From Methylorubrum rhodesianum (GTDB taxonomy: Bacteria > Pseudomonadota > Alphaproteobacteria > Rhizobiales > Beijerinckiaceae): DNA of 64,000 bases. Under the pieces are notes generated by a model. The model did no database searches, was not told the DNA's origin, and saw only the letters and a program-made list of their open reading frames with translations. The stretch spans positions 236,858-300,857 of the forward strand of contig NZ_JACHOS010000007.1 of NCBI RefSeq assembly GCF_014199985.1, in the 5' to 3' direction. Both the position numbers and the translations under genes were made by a program. Shown here one piece after another: positions 56,046 to 63,532 of this stretch. Every line of letters begins with the position of its first letter. Within the stretch, counting starts at the first letter, position 1.

Positions 56046-57065
56046 ATGGTGTCCGCCCCCGACAGCGCCGGACCGCGGAACTGGGCGGCCTTCGCGCGCC
56101 TGTTCCTCGGAACGGCGATCGGCCTGCTCGCGGGCTATCTCGCGCTGGCGTTTCTGATCGATCCCTACGACAGCGGCCGCTCGACGCTGTTCTCGGCCGG
56201 GGCGGTACGCCCGCAGGGCCCGCGCACCGCCGCGGCCTCGCGCGGGCGCGATCCGGCCTTCGCGGGCGCGGTCTTCGGCAATTCCCATATCCAGCTCGTC
56301 GAGCCGGCTCGGCTCGCGGCGGCAACGGGCATTCCCTTCGTTCAGCTCTCCGTCCCCGCGACCGGCCCCGGCGAGCAGCTTGCCCTGCTCGCCTGGTTCC
56401 TGCGCCATCATCCGGCGCCCGAGGCCATCGTCCTGTCCATCGACGATTACTGGTGCACCGACGATCCGGCGCTCCCCAACGACAAGCCGTTTCCCTTCTG
56501 GCTCTACAGCCCTGAACCTCTGTCCTATCTGCGCGGCCTCCTGCGCTTCTCCGTGGCCCAGGAAGTGGTCGGCCGCGCCGGCTGGATCCTCGGCTCGCGC
56601 CGCAAGCGGGCCGCCGCCGACGGCTGGTGGGACTACGAGCCGGATTACCTGAAGCTCGGCGCCCTCGACGGCGAGCGCTTCCGCGCCGCCCGCGAGACGC
56701 CGATTCCCGACGGACCGGCTCCGGGCAAGGCGGGGCCGGATTTTCCCGCCGCCGAGCGCCTCGGCGCCGCCCTCGCCGGACTGCCGCCCGAGACCGCCGT
56801 CGTCATGGTCTTTCCGCCGGTCTACGCGGCCGGCCTCCCGCGGCCCGGCACGCCGCGCGACCGGGCCGAGTCCGCGTGCCGGCAGGCGATGACGGGAGCG
56901 CTGCGGCGGCACGCCCGCAGCGCCCTCGTCGACGGCCGGCGCGAGCGCCCGGCCCTGCACGACCCCGCCCTGTTCTTCGACCAGACCCATTACCGGCACG
57001 CTCTCGCCCGCCCTCTGGCGGACGAGATCGCCGCCGCGATCGTCCGGCTGCGCAGCCGGCCGTGA
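56046..57065 (+). CDS. SGNH-like partner of the MBOAT acyltransferase
   Basis: A 339-residue protein starting with ATG one base past the MBOAT stop. A single N-terminal helix (FARLFLGTAIGLLAGYLALAFL) anchors a domain with AVFGNSHIQLVEP, where the serine follows GN as in SGNH block I, and late FDQTHYRH supplying a likely Asp and His. DPYDSGR after the helix is shared with the paralogue at 24559-25665. Together with the MBOAT protein it probably transfers acyl groups to a surface glycan in the periplasm. The family is only distantly like AlgJ/AlgX, so the call is partly contextual. Confidence 0.75.
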   Translation: MVSAPDSAGPRNWAAFARLFLGTAIGLLAGYLALAFLIDPYDSGRSTLFSAGAVRPQGPRTAAASRGRDPAFAGAVFGNSHIQLVEPARLAAATGIPFVQLSVPATGPGEQLALLAWFLRHHPAPEAIVLSIDDYWCTDDPALPNDKPFPFWLYSPEPLSYLRGLLRFSVAQEVVGRAGWILGSRRKRAAADGWWDYEPDYLKLGALDGERFRAARETPIPDGPAPGKAGPDFPAAERLGAALAGLPPETAVVMVFPPVYAAGLPRPGTPRDRAESACRQAMTGALRRHARSALVDGRRERPALHDPALFFDQTHYRHALARPLADEIAAAIVRLRSRP

Positions 57066-57331
57066 GCGCGGAGGAAGCCGGGGGGTGGGAATCAGCCGGC
57101 ATCCGTTGTTTGCAGGCACTCTCTCGCGCGCGAAGTGCCATTGAGGATCGGGCGGAGAATCAACTTGATGGCGGGCATCCGGCCACTTGAGCGTGTCGTC
57201 TTTGCCGCATCGCGGCAGCTTTTCGCGCGAGACGGTGCGCAGCGGCATCCGCGCGTTGTAGAGCTTGCCCGGCTCGATTATAGCCTCGCCCAAGATCGCC
57301 GCTGACCGGCAGGGAGCGCGAGGACAAGACG

Positions 57332-57751
57332 ATGGCGAAGGTCACGATCGAGGACGGCTACAGGCCCTCCGACGACGAGCCCTTCATGAATGAGCGGCAG
57401 CGCGAGTATTTTCGGCGCAAGCTGCTCACGTGGAAGAGCGAGATCCTGCGCGAGGCACAGGATACGCTCACGGCGCTCCAGAGCGAGAACGAGAATCATC
57501 CCGATCTCGCCGACCGCGCCTCCTCGGAGACGGATCGTGCGATCGAGCTGCGCGCCCGCGACCGTCAGCGCAAGCTGACGAGCAAGATCGACGCGGCCCT
57601 GGCCCGGCTGGAGGACGGCTCCTACGGCTTCTGCGAGGAGACCGGCGAGCCGATCTCCCTCAAGCGCCTCGACGCGCGGCCGATCGCGACCCTGTCGCTC
57701 GAAGCCCAGGAGCGCCACGAGCGCCGCGAGCGGGTCTACCGGGACGACTGA
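57332..57751 (+). CDS. dksA: RNA polymerase-binding transcription factor DksA
   Basis: A 139-residue protein. The coiled-coil tip motif DLADRA (D58, D61, A63) that acts in the RNA-polymerase secondary channel is intact, followed by ELRARDRQRKLTSKIDAALARL and the globular end YGFCEETGEPISLKRLDARPIATL. Only one of the four zinc-finger cysteines is present (C101), the usual state of alphaproteobacterial DksA. It works with ppGpp to adjust transcription during starvation. It is monocistronic. Confidence 0.95.
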   Translation: MAKVTIEDGYRPSDDEPFMNERQREYFRRKLLTWKSEILREAQDTLTALQSENENHPDLADRASSETDRAIELRARDRQRKLTSKIDAALARLEDGSYGFCEETGEPISLKRLDARPIATLSLEAQERHERRERVYRDD

Positions 57752-57785
57752 TCAGGTCCGTCTCCCGGCGCCGCTGCGGGCTCGG

Positions 57786-58109
57786 TCAGTGGCGTCCCGC
57801 ATCGATCCGGACGAAGCTGCGCACTGGCCCGAGGGCGGATTCGCTGCGGGTATCCACTGCGATGCGGCTCTGAACGGGGGCGGTGGTCCCGCTGCTGCCG
57901 GCATCGATGCCGGCCCTGACGCGGCCCGACAGGCGAATGCAGGTCGCTGTGCCGGGAATGCGGATGAAACCCGCGCCCTGGCTCGGGCAGGATTCCGCCG
58001 CAGCCTCGGACGGATGCGGGACGCGCTCGAAGGCCGCCACCGGGGAAATGCCCGTGAACAGCGGTGCCAGCGTGAGCGTGAGACCGAGGCATCGCACCGC
58101 GTTCCGCAT
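57786..58109 (-). CDS. stand-alone porin N-terminal module, exported
   Basis: A 107-residue product from ATG 58109 with AGGGAGA upstream. A signal peptide ends near PVAA (residue 26). The mature part, CPSQGAGFIRIPGTATCIRLSGRVRAG followed by RIAVDTRSESALGPVRSFVRIDAG, is the beginning of the alphaproteobacterial porin_2 barrel, where FxRIPGTxTC and RxxVDxRxxTxxGxxR are typical. The usual porin has 350-500 residues; here the frame stops right after the first strands, and no continuation is seen downstream in another frame. It is either a truncated gene or a distinct small family. Confidence 0.7.
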   Translation of the reverse strand: MRNAVRCLGLTLTLAPLFTGISPVAAFERVPHPSEAAAESCPSQGAGFIRIPGTATCIRLSGRVRAGIDAGSSGTTAPVQSRIAVDTRSESALGPVRSFVRIDAGRH

Positions 58110-58175
58110 CTGATTCTCCCTGGCCTTCACGGCGGCGGCTCGACCCCTCGGATCGACACGGATCCTCTCATACCA

Positions 58176-58205
58176 GATCCGGTGACTCTTTCGTGGCACC
58201 GGATC
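58176..58205 (-). terminator. hairpin after slyX
   Basis: A perfect 9-bp inverted repeat (GATCCGGTG / CACCGGATC) with a 12-base loop lies between the slyX stop and the porin-like start on the same strand. It could terminate slyX or mark the porin-like promoter. Confidence 0.4.
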
Positions 58206-58272
58206 CGCGTTTCGCTCGAGCGCCGCGCGGGCCCGCCGATACGGTGTCCGTTCCGATCGAGCGAGGGCGGCC

Positions 58273-58491
58273 TCAGTAATGGGGTGGAGGTGGTTCCGGG
58301 GCACCGCCAGCGGCCCGGAAGGCGCTCTCCTCGACCTGCTCCTGCAGACGCGCGACCTGCCGGGACAGCCGGTCGATGACTCCCCATTGCGCCGTGATGG
58401 CGGCGTTGAGATCCTCGATCATAGCCTCCTGCTCGGTCAGACGGATTTCGAGGCGCGCGATACGATCGCTGTCGGACGGCATGTGGCTCAT
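58273..58491 (-). CDS. slyX: SlyX-family protein
   Basis: A 72-residue helical protein from ATG 58491 (MPSDS three codons further is possible). The core is a coiled-coil heptad stretch (RIARLEIRLTEQEAMIEDLNAAITAQWGVIDRLSRQVARLQEQV), followed by the PPPPHY ending that marks SlyX. The function of SlyX is unknown. It has no operon partner here; the porin-like gene on the same strand starts 160 bases downstream. Confidence 0.85.
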   Translation of the reverse strand: MSHMPSDSDRIARLEIRLTEQEAMIEDLNAAITAQWGVIDRLSRQVARLQEQVEESAFRAAGGAPEPPPPHY

Positions 58492-58938
58492 CGCCCGACC
58501 ATGCCCGGTGCGGCCGGCTGCTGACAACCGGCCTTCTCGAGCGCCGGAACCACCCGAGCTTCGACCCCATGGCGGGGTGCATGAGTGCCATGCGACTCAG
58601 TCATACGCGTGAGTGCGCCTCGATTTCAGCAGAAATCAGGCGCCATGTTACGTCGAATCAAGGCAATAAACATGCTTTGTAGTCAATATGTTCGAATAAT
58701 TTTATGACGAAGTCCAGCATATTCTTATAATGCCGACGGAAATACTTCTAAGTAATAGATTTGATCTTTAATGGATCCGCTGTTGACTGGTTTCGAGCTG
58801 GTTCAGGGTGCGTGACGATGGGTGCGCGCCCGCGATCCTGCCGCCCATCGGCGAGAATTTGCGAAAAATCGAAGCATTCTTTCCGCCTTCCCTTCAGGGC
58901 TGTGCAGGCAATGTTGCGCAACGAAGACACGTGGCACC
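58492..58938 (+). other. AT-richer intergenic region before the PilZ gene
   Basis: About 450 bases between divergent genes. GC content drops strongly between 58620 and 58790, the lowest in the window. It contains a TATAAT promoter candidate but no convincing gene. A frame opening at 58822 runs into the PilZ gene, but its first 39 codons look non-coding. Confidence 0.6.
58704..58731 (+). promoter_or_regulatory. sigma-70-type promoter candidate for the PilZ gene
   Basis: ATGACG at 58704 (4 of 6 to TTGACA), a 16-base spacer and a perfect TATAAT at 58726-58731. The start of transcription would be near 58738, leaving a 200-base leader before the PilZ gene. Confidence 0.4.
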
Positions 58939-59514
58939 ATGACCGAGCGCCCAGCCCCTGACCTCCATACCGTGTTTCTCCCGGCCCTATGCTGGAGCCG
59001 GCGGCAGCCCGACTTCTACGCGGTCACGCAGGACCTATCTCGAGCGGGCATCACGTTCCGGTCGGCGTCCGAGCCGGCGCTCGACGAGCAACTCACCTGC
59101 AGCATCCGCTACATCGGGCAGGTCGAGGCCCGCGTCGTCCGCACCGACGACAAGCTGTTCGTCGTCCGGCTCATGGCGTCTCGCCAGCGGGCCGCCGAGA
59201 TCGCCCGCACCATGCTGGCGCTGGGACGCGAGCAGGATCGGACCTTCGAGGCGGCCCGCGTGCATCCGCGGATCAACCCGACGCGCAAGGACGTGCTCGT
59301 GACCCTCGGGGACGGGAGCGTCCTGCCGGGCCGGCTGATCAACGTCTCGGCCTCCGGAGCGGCGCTTGCCCTCGACCACACCCTCGCTAGAGGGGCGAGC
59401 ATCACGATCGGCGGCACGGCCGCCGAGGTGGTGCGCGTCTTCCGCGACGGGATCGGCGCCGCCTTCGCCAATCCCCTCGATCCGGCGCAGGTCCATGCCG
59501 GGATCCGGCTCTGA
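58939..59514 (+). CDS. tandem PilZ-domain protein
   Basis: A 191-residue soluble protein from ATG 58939. Two PilZ-like units are visible. The first, about residues 10-95, has QDLSRAGITF (DxSxxG-type) but no clear RxxxR. The second, about 100-190, has HPRINPTRKDVLV and the NVSASGAALALD motif. Canonical c-di-GMP binding needs RxxxR plus (D/N)xSxxG; only the second unit approaches it. The protein may bind c-di-GMP or act as a partner protein; the window also encodes a diguanylate cyclase. Confidence 0.75.
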   Translation: MTERPAPDLHTVFLPALCWSRRQPDFYAVTQDLSRAGITFRSASEPALDEQLTCSIRYIGQVEARVVRTDDKLFVVRLMASRQRAAEIARTMLALGREQDRTFEAARVHPRINPTRKDVLVTLGDGSVLPGRLINVSASGAALALDHTLARGASITIGGTAAEVVRVFRDGIGAAFANPLDPAQVHAGIRL

Positions 59515-59621
59515 TCCGGCTCGGATCGGCCTCGCAGCCCTGCCCTGCCCTCGCATCCGGGCCGCGGAAGGTCTAAGTCCCCGGGCGAGCCCTGCCCGAT
59601 GACGCGGCCGAAAGCCTGCCC

Positions 59622-61166
59622 GTGACCGACTACATCAAGAAGATCCTCTCCGCCCGCGTCTACGACGTGGCGATCGAGAGCCCCCTCGACCCGATGCCGC
59701 GCCTGACGAAGCGGCTCGGCCGCCCGGTGCTGCTCAAGCGCGAGGATCTGCAGCCGGTCTTCTCGTTCAAGCTGCGCGGCGCCTACAACAAGATGGCCTC
59801 GCTGCCGCGTGAACAACTCGATCGCGGTGTGATCTGCGCCTCGGCCGGGAACCACGCGCAGGGCGTGGCGCTCGGCGCGGCCCGCCTCGGCGTGCGTGCG
59901 GTGATCGTGATGCCGCGCACCACGCCGGCGATCAAGGTCGATGCCTGCCGGGCGCGAGGCGCCGAGGTGGTGCTGCACGGCGACGCCTTCGACGAGGCTC
60001 TGGCCGAGGCGCGCCGTCTGGAGGCGCAGTGGGGCCTGACCTTCCTGCACCCGTTCGACGACCCCGAGGTCATCGCCGGCCAGGGCACGATCGGCATGGA
60101 GATCCTGCACCAGCATACCGGGCCGATCGAGGCGATCTTCGTGCCGATCGGCGGCGGGGGGCTGGCCGCCGGCATCGCCACCTTCGTGAAGTATCTGCGC
60201 CCCGAGACGAAGGTGATCGGCGTCGAGCCGGACGACGCCGCCACCATGGCCGAGGCGATCCGGGCCGGCGACCGGGTGATGCTGCCGAGCGTCGGCCTGT
60301 TCGCCGACGGGGTCGCGGTGCGCCAGGCCGGCGAGGAGACCTTCCGCCTGTGCCGCGAGCATCTCGACGCGGTGATCACCGTCGATACCGACGCGATGTG
60401 CGCGGCGGTTAAGGACATCTTCGACGACACCCGCGCGATCTCCGAGCCGTCGGGTGCGCTGAGTCTGGCCGGCGCCAAGGCCTGGGCGGCGCAGAATCCC
60501 GGTTCCGGGCCGCTGGTGGCGATCTCGTCGGGCGCCAACCTCAACTTCGACCGCCTGCGCCACATCGCCGAGCGGGCGGAGATCGGCGAGGAGCGCGAGG
60601 TCCTCCTCGGCGTCACCATCCCCGAACGGCCGGGCGCCTACCGCGCCTTCATCGCTGCGCTCGGGCCCCGCGCGATCACGGAGTTCAACTACCGCTACGC
60701 GCAGGGAAGCGACGCGCGCATCTTCGTCGGCATCAACCTGCCCGGTGGAAAGCCGGAGAAGCGCGATCTGATCGCGGCCCTGGAGAGCGCCGGCTACCGT
60801 GTCGCCGACATGAGCGACAACGAGATGGCCAAGGTCCATGTTCGCTACATGGTGGGCGGGCGCGCCTCGGGGCTCGCCGACGAGCGGCTCTACCGGTTCC
60901 AGTTCCCGGAGCGGCCGGGGGCCCTGATGAAGTTCCTGGAGGCCCTCGGCGACGGCTTCAACATCAGCCTGTTCCACTACCGCAACCATGGTGCCGATTA
61001 CGGCCGGGTGCTCGCCGGGATCGAGGTGCCGGCGGCCGAGCGGGACCGTTTCGATGCGGCCCTCGAAGCGCTCGCCTACCCCTATGTCGACGAGACCGAC
61101 AACCCGGCCTACCGGCTGTTCCTCGACAACGGTATCGGCGCCGAGGCGCACCGCCACGAGCGATGA
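59622..61166 (+). CDS. ilvA: threonine ammonia-lyase, biosynthetic
   Basis: A 514-residue PLP enzyme that deaminates L-threonine to 2-oxobutanoate, the first step of isoleucine synthesis. It starts at GTG 59622. The PLP lysine lies in PVFSFKLRGAYNKM; SAGNHAQGVAL and the phosphate loop PIGGGGLAAGIA are intact. Residues about 330-514 form two ACT-like regulatory domains (LGVTIPERPGAYRAF and FQFPERPGALMKFLEAL), which in this form mediate isoleucine inhibition. The length matches E. coli IlvA. It is monocistronic as far as seen. Confidence 0.97.
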   Translation: MTDYIKKILSARVYDVAIESPLDPMPRLTKRLGRPVLLKREDLQPVFSFKLRGAYNKMASLPREQLDRGVICASAGNHAQGVALGAARLGVRAVIVMPRTTPAIKVDACRARGAEVVLHGDAFDEALAEARRLEAQWGLTFLHPFDDPEVIAGQGTIGMEILHQHTGPIEAIFVPIGGGGLAAGIATFVKYLRPETKVIGVEPDDAATMAEAIRAGDRVMLPSVGLFADGVAVRQAGEETFRLCREHLDAVITVDTDAMCAAVKDIFDDTRAISEPSGALSLAGAKAWAAQNPGSGPLVAISSGANLNFDRLRHIAERAEIGEEREVLLGVTIPERPGAYRAFIAALGPRAITEFNYRYAQGSDARIFVGINLPGGKPEKRDLIAALESAGYRVADMSDNEMAKVHVRYMVGGRASGLADERLYRFQFPERPGALMKFLEALGDGFNISLFHYRNHGADYGRVLAGIEVPAAERDRFDAALEALAYPYVDETDNPAYRLFLDNGIGAEAHRHER

Positions 61167-61302
61167 GCGCCGGTCCGGCGCGGCCGGGCACCACTTTCGC
61201 GCCGGCTCGAACGACAACGGCCGTCTTTTCGGGGTCGGCCCGCTTGCCTACGATAGGCAGCGGCCGACGGCGCTCGCCGGCCGGAGAACGGAGCGGTGGT
61301 CG

Positions 61303-61626
61303 ATGCGCTCAGCCCCTCTCGCCTTGCTCGCCCTCGTCACCCCGGCCCTTGCCGGTCCGCCGGAAGGGGCCACCCGGGCGGGTGCGGTCCCATCCGGGGA
61401 GACCTCGATCCTCTCGCATCGCAGCGCCGAGGAATCCATGGCGCGTCAGGCCGAGTTCGATCGGCGGATCGCGGAGCGCAGCAACCGCGCCGCCCGCTCG
61501 ATCTGCTCGGGCTGTGGGGCGGGCGGCGAGAGCGGCCCGCACGGTGCGGCTGTCACGCCGGGCCTGCGCAATCCCGGACGCATCGAGCTGCGACCGGCCG
61601 ATCCGTCACGGGCACCGCTCGATTGA
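61303..61626 (+). CDS. exported hypothetical protein
   Basis: A 107-residue product from ATG 61303, with a short signal peptide (MRSAPLALLALVTPALAG, cleavage near residue 17). The mature part is polar and helical (HRSAEESMARQAEFDRRIAERSNRAARSI), with two cysteines in CSGCG. GGAG lies upstream, though 17 bases from the ATG. No family is recognised. A longer frame opening at 60988 overlaps ilvA and is rejected as start. It is probably periplasmic. Confidence 0.55.
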   Translation: MRSAPLALLALVTPALAGPPEGATRAGAVPSGETSILSHRSAEESMARQAEFDRRIAERSNRAARSICSGCGAGGESGPHGAAVTPGLRNPGRIELRPADPSRAPLD

Positions 61627-61650
61627 GCGGTTCGGCCGGTCCCGGGGGAA

Positions 61651-61923
61651 TCAGGCCGCGCTGTGCGCGGGTTGGCTGCGGAACAGGGCCGTGCAGCCGG
61701 CATCCCTATGCATGCTCAGGATCGACGCGCGATCGATCTCGGGATGCGCGGCGAGAACACGGCGCACATCCTCCACCACCTTCTCGTAGCGATGAGCGTC
61801 GAAGTCCTTCTCCAGCGGACTGACGGCGATGTAGGCCTCGACCACGAGGACCCGTTCGGCGCGGTCCTTGGTGATGTCGACGGCGATCCAGGCCGATTTG
61901 ACCAGGCGGTTGGCGGCGAGCAT
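61651..61923 (-). CDS. small hypothetical protein
   Basis: A 90-residue soluble protein with a good ribosome binding site (GGAGGA 8 bases before ATG 61923). The sequence VKSAWIAVDITKDRAERVLVVEAYIAVSP followed by RYEKVVEDVRRVLAAHPEIDRASILSMHRDAGC suggests an alpha/beta fold. No signal or membrane segment and no recognised family. It is convergent with the exported protein gene and divergent from the doubtful gene at 61975. Confidence 0.55.
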   Translation of the reverse strand: MLAANRLVKSAWIAVDITKDRAERVLVVEAYIAVSPLEKDFDAHRYEKVVEDVRRVLAAHPEIDRASILSMHRDAGCTALFRSQPAHSAA

Positions 61924-61974
61924 AGGACGATCCTCCGATGCCGCCGCGTTATCCGGCGGCTTTCGAAGGGAAGC

Positions 61975-62301
61975 ATGGACCGCGCCGAAGAGCTTGCCAA
62001 GCGATTCCGCCGCCGCCTAGGGCCGTATCCTCACGGATCCGGCCTGGAGCTTCCGACCGCCGTCATCCGATCCGCCCTCGTTCGAAGCGGCGCGGTCATG
62101 CCGGCCTTGCCGAAGCCGTCGGCGCTCCATGGCTTCGCGTCTGCCCGGGATCGTGGTCTCGCCAGGATCGTCGATCCGGAAAGAAGAGCCGACCCCGTCG
62201 CGGCGGACGGCTTCGGCCCCTGCAACGCCCCCCCCGAGGATCAGGTGTCGGAGACGATCCGCAGACCCGCAAAGCCGTTGAGGCGGGACGGTGCGGTGTA
62301 G
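61975..62301 (+). CDS. doubtful small gene
   Basis: A possible 108-residue product (MDRAEELAKRFRRRLGPYPHG) with GAAGGGAAGC just before the ATG. Its amino-acid use is Arg/Pro/Ala-rich, and it overlaps the end of the leftward gene at 62241 by about 60 bases, so one of the two is likely not real. No domain is recognised. Confidence 0.3.
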   Translation: MDRAEELAKRFRRRLGPYPHGSGLELPTAVIRSALVRSGAVMPALPKPSALHGFASARDRGLARIVDPERRADPVAADGFGPCNAPPEDQVSETIRRPAKPLRRDGAV

Positions 62302-62468
62302 CCCGCAGCGCCGTCCTCGTCTTCGGTGCTCGCCAACCCTTTCGCGCGCCCCTTCATCAGGGTCGGGCGTGCGATCCAGCGCACCACCTTGTCGCCCTCG
62401 TAGCGCCCGGCCCGCCGCTCGTCCCTGCGCAACACCCAGCGCGGATGAACCGCCCCATTTCTGACCAT
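62241..62468 (-). CDS. small hypothetical protein
   Basis: A 75-residue basic protein from ATG 62468, with GAGGGGGAC upstream. RWVLRRDERRAGRYEGDKVVRWIARPTLMKGRAKGLA reads like a structured soluble sequence. No signal, membrane helix or recognised family. The convergent overlap with the frame at 61975 makes both uncertain; this one has the better composition and ribosome site. Confidence 0.45.
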   Translation of the reverse strand: MVRNGAVHPRWVLRRDERRAGRYEGDKVVRWIARPTLMKGRAKGLASTEDEDGAAGYTAPSRLNGFAGLRIVSDT

Positions 62469-62788
62469 GACCCGTCCCCCTCAGGGCTCCGCCGCCGCAG
62501 CCTGCGCGCCACTCGGCGCGCCCTGGCCTCACGACAGCCCGTGCCCTAACGATCGAAGCAGGCAATGATTTCGGGACAATTGCATCCTCCAAATTAGGGA
62601 TATCCGGCATCAATTGCGCTTAAGTAGTAGCGAGCGGCGTCAAAGCGATTTTAACCGCGTGCCGCGACACGTTACTCAACCTCTGCAAGCGTCGGACAGC
62701 GGTTGTGACGCAACAGTTGACGCAACATCCCCGTAAACAGCCGGGTCTAACCCCCGCCTTGCGAAATGTGAGACGTCGCGAGGGGAAG
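62469..62788 (+). other. intergenic region with AT-rich core
   Basis: About 320 bases without a gene. An AT-richer core at 62575-62660 and a TGACGCAACA direct repeat at 62706-62727 suggest promoter and operator for the rightward small exported protein. Confidence 0.5.
62706..62727 (+). repeat. tandem TGACGCAACA direct repeat
   Basis: TGACGCAACA occurs at 62706-62715 and again at 62718-62727, a 12-base period, just upstream of the small exported protein gene at 62789. A repeated operator half-site is a possible explanation. Confidence 0.45.
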
Positions 62789-63013
62789 ATGCCGAAGATC
62801 GTTGTCGCCGCTGGAGTTGTCTCGACCATGCTGATGGTGGTCGGCACCCCAACCGATCTTGCGGCGATGGCCGACACGAGGGCACGCCCTGCCGAGGCGG
62901 TGCGGCCGGCCCCGAACCGGACAGAGGGTTTCGGCTCGGGCCTCCCGCAGCGCGCCGCGCGGGCATCGTGCCCGCCGCGCTGGCCCTACATCGTCCTGAC
63001 CTGCGTGGCGTGA
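62789..63013 (+). CDS. small exported protein, unknown
   Basis: A 74-residue product from ATG 62789, with GAGGGGAAG directly before it. The N-terminal 25 residues (MPKIVVAAGVVSTMLMVVGTPTDLA) look like a signal or membrane segment. The tail ends CPPRWPYIVLTCVA with two cysteines that may form a disulfide. The frame is open to 62705 but without a signal there. It is followed 7 bases later by a 26-residue membrane peptide. Confidence 0.5.
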   Translation: MPKIVVAAGVVSTMLMVVGTPTDLAAMADTRARPAEAVRPAPNRTEGFGSGLPQRAARASCPPRWPYIVLTCVA

Positions 63014-63020
63014 GGCGGTC

Positions 63021-63101
63021 ATGACCTTGTTCCTGATCCTGCTCGCCTGCAACCTCGCCCTCGGACTTCTCTTCACGCTGATCGCGACATCGGTGGACTG
63101 A
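63021..63101 (+). CDS. 26-residue membrane micropeptide
   Basis: ATG 63021 opens a 26-codon frame (MTLFLILLACNLALGLLFTL then IATSVD) that is one membrane helix. TGAGGCGG lies 4-5 bases upstream, overlapping the stop of the preceding gene. Its codons are clean, but at this length chance cannot be excluded. If real, it is an inner-membrane micropeptide cotranscribed with the gene before it. Confidence 0.35.
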   Translation: MTLFLILLACNLALGLLFTLIATSVD

Positions 63102-63172
63102 ACCGGGTGGCGGGTGCCGAAGGCGTATGCGGCGCGCTTGACCTCGACCACGGCTTGAGCGCACGAAACCCT

Positions 63173-63517
63173 ATGCTGAAGCTTGTTCGCCTGATGGCCT
63201 GGGTCGTGGCGATCGGTCTCGTCGCCGTGACGCTGTCGCCCCTCGAAGCGCGTCCTGTCCTGACCTCGCCCAATCTGGAGCGGGCCGGCGCCTACGCGCT
63301 GTTCGGCTTCCTGCTCGCGCTGTCCTATCCGCGCCGCTGGGGGCTGGCGCTGATCGCGGCCGTCGCCCTCGCCGGGTGTCTCGAGGCAGCCCAGGGGCTG
63401 ACGGCGAGCCGGCACGGCCGGGTGATCGACTTCCTGGTCAAGGGCGGGGCGGCGATGATCGGCGCGCTCGCCGCGCAGGGGTTGCATCTCCTGCTCGCGC
63501 GCCGCGCCGCCCGCTGA
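63173..63517 (+). CDS. VanZ-like membrane protein
   Basis: A 114-residue product from ATG 63173 with three to four membrane helices (LMAWVVAIGLVAVTLSPLEARP, AGAYALFGFLLALSYP, WGLALIAAVALAGCLEAAQGL). The spacing LSPLE near the start, the E in LEAAQGL and RHGRVIDFLVKGGAA near the end match VanZ/VanZ-like family proteins, where the helices line a small pocket. The function is unknown outside teicoplanin resistance, which is not implied here. It is convergent with the dehydrogenase gene by 15 bases. Confidence 0.75.
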   Translation: MLKLVRLMAWVVAIGLVAVTLSPLEARPVLTSPNLERAGAYALFGFLLALSYPRRWGLALIAAVALAGCLEAAQGLTASRHGRVIDFLVKGGAAMIGALAAQGLHLLLARRAAR

Positions 63518-63532
63518 GAGGGCCGCCTCCGA

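Noticed and set aside
59109..61217. A 702-codon minus-strand frame covering ilvA and the PilZ gene.
   Set aside because: It is the shadow of two confidently identified genes, without a start context or domains.
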